A stretch of 64,000 nt of DNA, from assembly GCA_034401795.1 (NCBI GenBank), contig CM067367.1, positions 54,518,269 through 54,582,268 of the forward strand, read 5' to 3'. The position numbers and the translations under genes were made by a program. Origin of the DNA: Chaetoderma sp. LZ-2023a (Eukaryota > Mollusca > Caudofoveata > Chaetodermatida > Chaetodermatidae). Within the stretch, counting starts at the first letter, position 1; each line of letters opens with the position of its first letter. Positions 57,127-64,000 of this stretch are shown piece by piece. Below the pieces are notes generated by a model. That model had not been told where the DNA came from. It did not search any database and saw only the letters and a list, made by a program, of their open reading frames with translations.

Positions 57127-57205
57127 CTTCGTGCTGAAGTATAGCAACCAAGCATTGTGGTGGATATCTGGCGAGATCTCATGGGTGTACTCTGAAAGAG
57201 GATGA
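56939..57205 (+). pseudogene. Endonuclease-VII-like zinc motif, second tandem copy with chance tail
   Basis: The first 62 residues repeat the copy at 56704 with two changes. The tail after LKLCLN (from about 57128) is the antisense of the ATPase fragment end and is not a real C-terminus. The junction at about 57127 therefore looks like the deletion point that removed the polymerase. Confidence 0.68.
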
Positions 57206-57518
57206 AGACAGGGTTCTTGCTGTGACAGATGCACCATGTGATGTCGCTGAAGTAGGTAACCGTCTTCTGGTCCATTGCAGGGTCATCGGTGACTAGAACA
57301 AGTGGGTTTGTCAGTAGAGCTGCTAGCAGCTTCTCCATTAACGCGTGCAGGTTCCACGTTTTGGCTATTGGTCCCTTATACCACTGGTCGTTGTCGTCGA
57401 CAGCATCAGTGGCAGAGTCAGACACCAGGAGTATGTAGCACTCACGCAGATGTTCTGTCAGCAAGACACACAACAAGATGTTTTTTCCGTGTCTGGATGG
57501 GGCAATGATCAATACCAC
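57123..57518 (-). pseudogene. A32/FtsK-like packaging ATPase fragment
   Basis: 131 residues from a GTG. Near the start is VLIIAPSRHGKN, a P-loop in which the usual Ser/Thr after Lys is Asn. About 75 residues on is PLVLVTDDPAMD, a Walker-B-like strand with two Asp, followed by an 'ILFQST' sensor-like strand. This layout is that of the genome-packaging ATPases of Polintons and related DNA viruses. A stop lies directly before the GTG and another frame continues upstream, so the start is broken. The altered P-loop Ser/Thr suggests loss of ATP hydrolysis. Confidence 0.6.
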
Positions 57519-57540
57519 CTATCCAGCATTGGCAGGTCTA

Positions 57541-57813
57541 CTACTCTATGGTACTAACATGTTCCCAAGAGATGGTTAGCACCTGTTTGGCTGTAGCCTC
57601 GTCTATATCTGGGAGCTTAAATGGAAGCACTCCCTGTATGAGCGCTATCGCCTGCAGGACTGGCATCGCTATACCGCCGGCCAAGACAAATGAAGTAATG
57701 GAGGTGTTGAGCATGAAATCCCAACAACAGCTGAGAAGGTAACGCAGAGGGACTGTGTCAGTAGCAAGGTCCAGAACATCGAGTATCCGTAAGAGACAAG
57801 CATGCAAGGTCAT
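57541..57813 (-). CDS. Unrecognised hydrophobic ORF, 90 residues
   Basis: It starts with ATG at 57813-57811, 6 bp after an in-frame TAA, and ends in two adjacent stops just upstream of the ATPase fragment on the same strand. It has two hydrophobic stretches (SITSFVLAGGIAMPVLQAIA and VPLRYLLSCCW) and an acidic end. It may be a small membrane or virion protein or a remnant of one. No family recognised. Confidence 0.35.
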   Translation of the reverse strand: MTLHACLLRILDVLDLATDTVPLRYLLSCCWDFMLNTSITSFVLAGGIAMPVLQAIALIQGVLPFKLPDIDEATAKQVLTISWEHVSTIE

Positions 57814-58010
57814 GTCTATTTAAGGGGTCTTAAATGGCAGGCTGAAGAACCCTGAGTTCTTTACCTCGGGTAGTTGGAGTTTAAAGGCAGTCCCTTTTTA
57901 CCATCGACGCTAACATCACTGACCGTGATCCTACCAATCTTTAGATTATTTCCATCCAGTTGGAAGGAGCTTCTGCTCTTGAACAGGTTCTGAACGAGCT
58001 CATGTGCCTG

Positions 58011-58351
58011 TTATTCAGCCAACAGATTGATGGCTCCTTCATCAATCGCCCCAAGGGCACCTTTGTCAATTAACCTGTCCTCGAGTGTCATGCCTTTGTA
58101 TGCAGCGGTGGCACTGTTAAGGGCTGAGGCTCCTATAGATTGTACATTTTCGAGGAGGTCTCTGACCGGTACGGTACCACAGATTTCCCGTGGTTTACCC
58201 TTCTCATCGAAGTCCATGAAGGAGATTGGGTCAATAGTGTCTGAGCCGAGGCATACCTCACATAGGTGGGCCAACTCCCCAATCTCCTTGCTTTCCAGGT
58301 CTGTAAGTGATAGAGTTATTGTTATATAGTGGCTTAAACCAAGTCGTTTCT
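58011..58351 (-). pseudogene. Unrecognised ORF, N-terminus lost
   Basis: An open frame of about 113 codons follows a TAG near 58352 and has no ATG until the internal 'SFMDFDE'. It contains AHLCEVCLGSDTIDP (a Cys-x2-Cys) and 'GTVPVRDLLENVQSIGASAL', ending in NLLAE. Protein-like composition, family unknown. The 19-bp motif at 58323-58341 covers its first codons. Confidence 0.35.
58323..58341 (-). promoter_or_regulatory. 19-bp motif shared with 59162-59180
   Basis: TA(T/C)ATAGTGGCTTAAACCA occurs here and at 59162-59180 with one difference, in the same orientation relative to the minus-strand ORFs. At the second site it ends 9 bp before an ATG (59153-59151). A promoter element of the virus-like transposon is a reasonable guess. 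Confidence 0.35.
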
Positions 58352-58600
58352 AGCGGGAACCGTGGAAACAGATGGGCACATAGTCGTATCCCCAGTGAAC
58401 AGATGCGCATAGGAGGACCACGCAGTGGGCCAAGGAAATAAGTAGCAGTGCTCAGGATACTGGCTCTCCCTGGAGAGGCATGCCTTGTGGGCTAACCACC
58501 ATTTATGGGCATTGGAAATCCTCAGTCTGTGTGATTGACTATGCGCTATCGACTCTGGCATAGCCCGCCATGCCTCATAGGTGACTATTGTGTCATGGAC

Positions 58601-59035
58601 CTACCAAGCTGCCATTATGTATAGCATCTTAACGCTAGACATAGGCCATGATGAGATGGCCATAGCACTCATCGCTAGCCCTAGAACCGCGGCTTCCATT
58701 AGAGGGATGTGTTCGCCCATGATCTTGGTAACAGCAGTATAGGAGGTGCCACTGATGGCGATCTTTGGGATGGGATGTGTTATTCCTAGACAGTGGTCGA
58801 CAACCGTACTCACCACCGTAGCGATGACAGCAGCTCCAGCAGCAGGAATAACTTCATTACCACCTGTCCTCTTCACCACGGCCACATTCACGGCCACGTT
58901 ACTGGCGAGATGAATGGCCAGGGGCTTAGCCTGTGTTAGTAGCTTCTGGGTCTCGCTTTTGAGCAGCTTCTCAACATTCTGGAGACTCGCCTGGCTCTCC
59001 GGGAGTTGCTTTACAATCTGTACCATTGATGTCAT
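58601..59035 (-). CDS. Unrecognised ORF with hydrophobic C-terminal half, 144 residues
   Basis: It starts at ATG 59035-59033. Residues 1-45 look helical and polar (QLPESQASLQNVEKLLKSET). From about residue 60 follow alternating hydrophobic and small residues (VIPAAGAAVIATVVSTVVDH) and a second hydrophobic part (MEAAVLGLAMSAMAISSW). This suggests a membrane-active or virion protein. It overlaps the next ORF in another frame by 65 bp, so the two may be one gene split by a frameshift. No family recognised. Confidence 0.4.
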   Translation of the reverse strand: MTSMVQIVKQLPESQASLQNVEKLLKSETQKLLTQAKPLAIHLASNVAVNVAVVKRTGGNEVIPAAGAAVIATVVSTVVDHCLGITHPIPKIAISGTSYTAVTKIMGEHIPLMEAAVLGLAMSAMAISSWPMSSVKMLYIMAAW

Positions 59036-59261
59036 CAGTTAAGCGCTGCGTATACAATGGGGTTAAACATGGGTGTACTACCTCGCGAGCGCTAAGCAGA
59101 TCTACCCAGTCTGCATCTGTTAGCTGATTAGGTTGGTACTCAGGTATATCCATTAGCACTATACATAGTGGCTTAAACCATGGACCTATGCACAAAGCAA
59201 TATGACGTCTCCTGCACCGAATTGAAGGACTATTAGAAGAAGTCACCAGGTGAGCTCGCAC
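58971..59261 (-). pseudogene. Unrecognised ORF upstream of and overlapping the 58601-59035 ORF
   Basis: The likely start is ATG at 59153-59151 (MDIPEYQPNQLTDADWVDLL), 9 bp after the 19-bp motif. The part read before that ATG has no protein character. The C-terminal part overlaps the next ORF, where the frame probably shifts. Confidence 0.35.
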
Positions 59262-59327
59262 AGCTCTCTAGTGCTGAGGTAACAGAGGAGCTATTATTAT
59301 GGGCTGCAATATTGTCGAGCAGCTCCT

Positions 59328-59594
59328 GTGTACTGTATCTCGCGGGGGTATGTGCTAGTCCACCATGTTGCTCCACTCCATTGCACCGCATGTACAGGAT
59401 GTGCAGGAGGGCTGGTTATCTGCGGTTCTCATGGTTGTGGAACCTGTATTGCATCTCTCCAGAAGGTGCAAAGACCGGCCTCTAGATCCGGTGGAATGAT
59501 CATGTTCCAGTGGGGCCATGCAACCATTGCCGCTGAGATTGAACCTCACAGTCTCATCTCAGCTGTTTGTGTCACCGGTATGATGGTCCATTAA
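59328..59594 (+). CDS. Doubtful Cys-rich ORF, 88 residues
   Basis: It contains HCTACTGCAGGLVICGSHGC, six Cys within about 20 residues. The opposite strand is also open over much of the same stretch, with one stop, so the coding strand is not certain. I list it only as a candidate. Confidence 0.2.
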   Translation: MYCISRGYVLVHHVAPLHCTACTGCAGGLVICGSHGCGTCIASLQKVQRPASRSGGMIMFQWGHATIAAEIEPHSLISAVCVTGMMVH

Positions 59595-59843
59595 CTAATT
59601 TAAAAGTCTGGACATGATGATATAATTAAACAGTCACAATAATAACTATACAAACAATGCTACTCGTTTGGCAGTAATGAGCAAATAATACGGTACATAG
59701 AGCTATCTGGTGTTCTTTCTACAAAGTATCATCACAACGAGGCTACTTGAATAGTTTAATATAAACCAATTACACCCCTAACACACACAAAATATTGTTG
59801 TTGCGAGAGGAAAGTGCCTCGTGCGGGCCTCCATCACAGGAAA

Positions 59844-60014
59844 ATGCCTTCGACGCCAAAGCGGAGGAAAAGAGCTGGCAAAAAGGTCCACTCTTCTGTT
59901 CAAACAAAAAGCTAAGTGCTGGTCAATCCTAGTGAAGTCATAATTAATGTGATGCACACTGGTTTACGTGAAGACAGGTCAGATGATTTCCGAAGAATTC
60001 ATGGGTCCCCGTCT
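59844..60014 (+). pseudogene. Short basic ORF with in-frame TAA
   Basis: It starts ATG at 59844 and encodes MPSTPKRRKRAGKKVHSSV, a nuclear-localisation-like basic patch, to a TAA at 59913-59915. The same frame goes on without a break to a TGA near 60040 (LVNPSEVIINVMHTGLREDR). It is probably a small DNA-binding or core-like protein interrupted by one stop. Family unknown. Confidence 0.3.
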
Positions 60015-60094
60015 TATGTAGGTCCAAAGATGCTGTATTGATAGTTGCCGCTTTATTTATGCGGGCCTTGTGCTACATTCTAACATACCATTTG

Positions 60095-60531
60095 GTTATT
60101 AGATACGATTCCAAGCTTTGGCCGTAGGTGGCAGGGATTCCTACCTATCTTTAGACACATATATTTTACTGGCGAAGAAACCCAGCTTCTCGAAGGTCAC
60201 CCCACATTACATCTTCCTCGGAAAGACAGCGTGCATACATGTTGTGGAGCATTAACTTCCGAATCATATGACGATCCGGTCATCATTCCACCATAACCAC
60301 ATATAACATCATTAGAACGAGTTTATAGTTCACAGACGCAATTTAGCAAAGCGCAATATCATTTATGGTGGGGAGTAAGAGACAGATATCCATCGCTAGT
60401 GGCCTTCCCCTATGGGCGTGTTGGGTTCTACGACCTCACCCAGTCACTACAACAAGCTGGATGTAGATATGCATCTCGTCTGTCACCTGTGTGTTACGGA
60501 ATTATCATTGTTACCTGTCATTAGGGTTAAG
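60095..60531 (+). pseudogene. Open frame with one stop, unrecognised
   Basis: A frame from about 60095 to a TAG near 60531 is broken only by a TAA near 60293. It holds 'FRHIYFTGEETQLLEGHPTL' before the stop and 'WWGVRDRYPSLVAFPYGRVG' after it. No start ATG is seen. The composition is protein-like; no family recognised. The stretch 59600-59800 upstream holds nothing. Confidence 0.3.
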
Positions 60532-61416
60532 TTCCAGAAATGCTCAGAGATGCACTGTAGGCTGATGTCATATAATGTAATTTCTTTTCGCAGTGCTTCC
60601 TACATTGGGGGTGGGGGGGGGGAGGGGATGTGGGTGGTGAATCTAAACTAACTGGTATCCAAAGATACTGGGAGAGGTGTATGTAAATCAGCACTTTAGT
60701 TATCACTGCTCAGAAACTCCAATAGTTTCCCAGAGTCTGATCCTGCTAACGTGTTGATTTGGAGTCCAGCCAATTATTAAGCCTTGCGGCTGGAGGAGCG
60801 TAGAAAGAGACAATCACTCGATATTAATAAGAGGCCCTGGAGTAATTGGCCTATTTTACACAACCTAGCTGGTGGGTGGTGTTACATATCCACTACAGTC
60901 GGAAAAGAGGGATACACAATGTGTCTCTTATGGAGCGATTTCCCCTAACTACTTTAAACCTATCTTATCGAGGTAGAATAGTCAGGTTTAGTCAGTCACA
61001 TGTCAGGTTCGAGCACTTGGAGCATGATCAGTGACCTCAGTGTAAAATTGATGCTGGTGAATATAGTGATGTGGCTATAATGTTGCTGTATGGTATAGCC
61101 TAGCGTACTGCATCCTAGAGTTTTAATATGGAAACAAAACATAATAACTAGGATGGCGACTCGCCAAATACACAACTAACGAATACAGTGCTAACGATAT
61201 ATCACAAGTCATAAGACCTTATGATGCTGTTAGTTGAGAGCACACGGAAATAAGGATAATAAAGTACAGTAGGAAACAGAAAGTATAAAAATGTGGTCAG
61301 AAAGACCGGGTAGGTACCTATTAGTCATCAGTACCATTTACGGAAATAGTAAAATCCACAATAGTATAGTTACTTGAGTGTCTATTGGTTATCGGTACAG
61401 CAAGAGTTCATAAATC
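60532..61416. other. Virus-like element interior without recognised genes
   Basis: It includes a G-rich tract at 60605-60635 (GGGGGTGGGGGGGGGAGGGG). Open frames are short. It could be the remnant of deleted genes. Confidence 0.4.
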
Positions 61417-61511
61417 ATGGAAATTGATACGCTACAGTTGAGTAGCATGAGATGGCACGATCTTGAATGCGGGGCAGATTTCCGCAGGCAGACTGTTGAT
61501 GTGCCTCACCC

Positions 61512-62210
61512 TCATGACTGTGAAGAAGAACAGTTCATATTCTGCACAATCGCTCTGGGCTCTGAGTCTGGATTGAATAAGAATGGCGCTGTCTTCCGAC
61601 GGCCGATTTTCCGTGGTGTCTGATAGGGGAAGCCTGAATAGTCTTGTCTCCGGTCACCATACATAATGTCCAAGCCATTGTTGTCTCCACCATGCCACCA
61701 ATAGCATGATTGGGTGCTGAATTTGTCGCTGGAGTCTACTGGCTGCTGAGAGGCTGTAGCTTGTTGTGCCAATGCCTGTGGGCTGTGAGTTGAAATCATT
61801 CGTATCAGGCAGGCTTACGCCCAGCTCGTGGAGGATTCGTCTCACCATGTAGTACACATGGACTCTGAGACAGCTGGCAAATGAGCACAGCTTCGGGGGT
61901 AGAAGAATAGGAGTGCAGCAAACCAGCGCCGACGTCACATCTGCTGTGGCACACCACATGGCAAAGTTCAGCTGTTGGTTCCAGAACGAGAGAATCGGGC
62001 CTGCCATCCAGGTATGAGCTTTCTTCGTATTTTTGATGGTGATTGCAAGGTTGCTGATGCGGGACCACCCATCGAACGTAATAAGATCGGGGTTCGATCC
62101 GGAATATCATCCAGCAGATCATGTAGTCCAGCAATCGAGCGGGCCCAGAGTGTACCCAGGAGGGGCAGTTGGCTTTGGTAGATTGTCGTGAGGTTCATCG
62201 GGAATGTCAT
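61512..62210 (-). pseudogene. Virion-type protein candidate, split over three frames
   Basis: Three overlapping minus-strand frames (61968-62210, 61654-62007 and 61512-61799) each hold protein-like segments that succeed one another: 'PLLGTLWARSIAGLHDLLDD', then 'SFWNQQLNFAMWCATADV' and 'LRVHVYYMVRRILHELGV', then 'NNGLDIMYGDRRQDYSGF'. This is what a gene broken by at least two frameshifts looks like. The middle segments remind me of a capsid-class protein in Polinton-like elements, but this rests on memory and no search was possible. Confidence 0.4.
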
Positions 62211-62309
62211 CTATAGTAGTCATCTTAAAGCCACTGTTCCAGCCACACATGCAACATACTATTTGGCACAGTAGAGATCTTCAACGTGCCCCCTCCGCAG
62301 CATCTAGTT

Positions 62310-62451
62310 TTTTAACTCCTCCATGTCCACATTCCCGCTGGAGCGTTTGAGGTATTGCTGACGCACTTTCGGTTTCTCTGTGCTGTACAGGGTTTGGAGC
62401 TTGAATATATGGTGGTACTCTTCATCACTGACCTGCCCATCCAGTGGTTAT
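62310..62451 (-). pseudogene. Short unrecognised open frame
   Basis: About 47 codons without ATG, polar and charged (DEEYHHIFKLQTLYSTEKPK), ending at a TAG near 62310. Possibly part of a lost gene. Confidence 0.25.
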
Positions 62452-62869
62452 TGACCTGGTGGTCACGCCCCTCTCTACTGTTGTGAAGAAAGATGGCACT
62501 GTCTGGAAGCTTTATAACTGGGGGTCATCTTTCCTGACCTATGTAGGAGATGGTACAACCCTAATTAGAGTAGGTGATAAGATTGGGGTCACTGGTGGAA
62601 AGTTCCTGCTGGGTCGTCTGTTTGATGGACAAGAGGAAGCTATCAATATTCAGGAGGGCTCTATAAAACTCTTTGAGCGTGTCAGGCTCACAAGTCTGCA
62701 GACAATGCCCATTGTGCTAGAGCTGCGACTTCTAGCTGGAGGTAAAGTGAAGCAGCTAAGACCTGCCCCTGATGGGATAAACATCGGCATCGAGGCAGGC
62801 ACAGGGCTCGATCTGACACAGATATTTCTTGAGGGGTTCACCTTGTTCAGTTTAACCTTCCATGTATAG
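62444..62869 (+). CDS. Unrecognised 141-residue ORF, beta-rich
   Basis: Open from a TGA near 62430 to TAG at 62869. The first possible start is a GTG; there is no upstream ATG, so the N-terminus may be lost. Alternating hydrophobic residues (GTVWKLYNWGSSFLTYVGDG, VRLTSLQTMPIVLELRLLAG) suggest beta strands, as in virion or attachment proteins. No family recognised. A tiny membrane-peptide ORF follows 6 bp after its stop. Confidence 0.4.
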   Translation: MVIDLVVTPLSTVVKKDGTVWKLYNWGSSFLTYVGDGTTLIRVGDKIGVTGGKFLLGRLFDGQEEAINIQEGSIKLFERVRLTSLQTMPIVLELRLLAGGKVKQLRPAPDGINIGIEAGTGLDLTQIFLEGFTLFSLTFHV

Positions 62870-62875
62870 CTAACC

Positions 62876-62941
62876 ATGATACTCATCATACTGCTTGTGC
62901 CACTCCTGGTTGTCGCAGCACGGGGGCAGAGACTGCTATGA
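62876..62941 (+). CDS. Micro-ORF for a 21-residue membrane peptide
   Basis: ATG to TGA encodes MILIILLVPLLVVAARGQRL and one more Leu: a hydrophobic segment of about 15 residues then a basic end. It lies 6 bp after the preceding stop on the same strand. Chance is not excluded at this length. Confidence 0.25.
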   Translation: MILIILLVPLLVVAARGQRLL

Positions 62942-62973
62942 TATTGGATGCCAAGTGGGCCCACTTCTGAGAC

Positions 62974-63277
62974 AAGCCTCAATATAACTTCTACCATGAC
63001 CATTTACGTAAAAGCATCTATGGCCGCTTTCATCCACGTGAGGAGATTGACTCTGTCTGCCACTTCTATGGTGTAGAAAGGTTCGGACATGGTTGTCTGC
63101 AGCCGAGGCGACACCAGATCCTCTGTGTCACCTGTGGATATGCCAGAGTATGTCATGGTAGAGATGGTAGGCACTTTAGCATTCTGCCAAGTGAGATTTT
63201 CCAAGGAAACTGGAAGGGCCTGTGGGTAATTCCCTCATGCCGATGTGACACTGTTCATGACTACGTGTTTGTCTGAG
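62974..63277 (+). pseudogene. Cys/His-rich ORF without start codon, 100 residues
   Basis: Following a TGA near 62973 the frame is open to TGA at about 63277 with no ATG. It holds 'IDSVCHFYGVERFGHGC', 'ILCVTCGYARVCHGRDG' and 'IPSCRCDTVHDY', Cys and His pairs as in a zinc-binding fold. The upstream continuation in the same frame, past the stop, is also protein-like (ETAMILDAKWAHF), so a nonsense change is likely. Family unknown. Confidence 0.35.
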
Positions 63278-63617
63278 CAGCGTCGTGACGGATATCGACG
63301 TGAGTGATGATCTCTCGACTTTCATCAAGTGCTACGATCATTCCCACAGACTGCGACGACGGCAGCGGTGACGACATGTGCTTCTTCAAAGTGGCGGTCC
63401 ATAGGTGCTGCGCCATATTGGAGGACACATGATTTGCCATCACTTTCTTTAACAACAATCGTTGCAGATGATCTAAATACTGCCATAGTTGTGTCACTGC
63501 CATTGCTGTCAGTGGATAGCCTTTGATCTCTAACTCGTCTGCTATTGGTGGTTTTCGGGAGAGCAACTCGGATACTACCATTGAGAATATTAGAACAGGA
63601 GAAGCTCTCCAGGACAC
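63261..63617 (-). CDS. Unrecognised 118-residue ORF
   Basis: It has a helical middle (VTQLWQYLDHLQRLLLKKVM) and an end with 'GMIVALDESREIITHVDI'. The start is uncertain (an alternative start codon was needed). It converges with the Cys-rich plus-strand frame. No family recognised. Confidence 0.35.
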   Translation of the reverse strand: MSWRASPVLIFSMVVSELLSRKPPIADELEIKGYPLTAMAVTQLWQYLDHLQRLLLKKVMANHVSSNMAQHLWTATLKKHMSSPLPSSQSVGMIVALDESREIITHVDIRHDAAQTNT

Positions 63618-63780
63618 AAGTTGTCTATTTGCATAGTCGCCCAGGTCATGTAATGACTATGGCATCTTTTCCCGCCATGCCGCACATCCTACACCATGCA
63701 TGTAACTCCATAGTTCTTCAGGATAACCCATGGTACACAACAGTGGGGCCTGGGCCCTGGCATGTATTTGTGTGGCCCTA

Positions 63781-64000
63781 CAGAACAGAACAGACAGACA
63801 GACAGACAGACCACTGGCAGACAGAGAACCACTGACATTCAATCACTAGTGTGCTACACTATAACACTGCCTAGATAAGACGCTATGTCCTAGTTATTAG
63901 TCGCAGACCTATTGATAACTGGCATATTGCATCTAACAGATAACAACAGCGAGATAGTGTTTTAAGCATTAGTTTAGGCATTTGGCTATTTTGTATGCTT
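63781..64000 (-). repeat. Right terminal inverted repeat, cut by the window
   Basis: CAGACAGACAGACAGACCAC on the inner side, then CTGACATTCAATCACTAGTG and onward the inverse of 56161-56330. No outer end visible. Confidence 0.82.

Larger units (their letters stand above)
56161..64000. mobile_element. Polinton/Maverick-like virus-type transposon, internally deleted, open at the window edge
   Basis: 56161-56332 and the reverse complement of 63825-64000 agree at about nine bases in ten, giving terminal inverted repeats of at least 172 bp that run off the right edge. Inner TIR parts are (CTGT)n on the left and (CAGA)n on the right. Between them are an endonuclease-VII-like zinc motif (present twice), a packaging-ATPase-like fragment and ORFs on both strands, with most of the ATPase-side genes on the minus strand. 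Polintons are usually 15-20 kb and encode a type B polymerase and an integrase. Neither is seen intact in these 7.8 kb, so this looks like a deletion derivative. An adintovirus-like relative is also possible. Target duplication cannot be checked here. Confidence 0.7.

Noticed and set aside
63545-63842. Open frames near the right TIR on both strands
   Set aside because: They run into the (CAGA)n tract and TIR, and no domain is visible.
1-64000. tRNA, rRNA or spliceosomal RNA genes
   Set aside because: I looked for tRNA B-box-like GGTTCGA contexts and other conserved cores by eye and saw no convincing clover-leaf; a covariance-model scan would be decisive.

Overview
The window is nuclear DNA of an animal, most likely a mollusc and perhaps a bivalve. 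It has one intron-rich host gene with standard GT-AG introns, low gene density and AT-rich spacers. A dense layer of mobile elements includes the 'ACAAGAGG(C/G)CCAAGGGCC...GCTCACCTG' repeats that I associate with bivalve genomes. The phylum call is inference; the metazoan call is firm.

Layout. 1-5332: the 3' part of a decayed DIRS-like tyrosine-recombinase retrotransposon (gag-like, RT, RNase H, YR, then an inverted/direct repeat block). It is inserted into an older palindromic MITE. 5333-31400: intergenic DNA made almost wholly of repeats. These are module-type repeats with a period near 150 bp and a recurring CCAAGATGGCC core, about 20 copies of a 235-bp palindromic MITE (family A, ends TTAACCCTTTAA), a hairpin family (family C), a 1.4-kb foldback element (24328-25750) and a PHD-finger-like coding remnant at 15077-15323.

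31422-55183, minus strand: the syntaxin-16 gene (STX16 orthologue). I placed eight coding exons with matching splice phases. Together they give a 308-residue t-SNARE with a C-terminal membrane anchor, the only intact cellular gene seen. Its introns hold five non-autonomous hAT-type transposons, most with 8-bp target duplications, plus a nested sixth, another 2.7-kb inverted-repeat element and more family A to E repeats.

56161-64000 (open at the right edge): a virus-like DNA transposon of Polinton/Maverick type, bounded by long terminal inverted repeats that carry (CTGT)n tracts. It keeps a tandemly duplicated endonuclease-VII-like zinc motif, a packaging-ATPase-like fragment and several unrecognised or broken ORFs. 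I see no intact polymerase or integrase, so it reads as an internally deleted, inactive copy.

The genes do not form a pathway. The biology is a housekeeping Golgi/endosome SNARE gene whose introns and flanks have been used as landing sites by at least five classes of mobile element.
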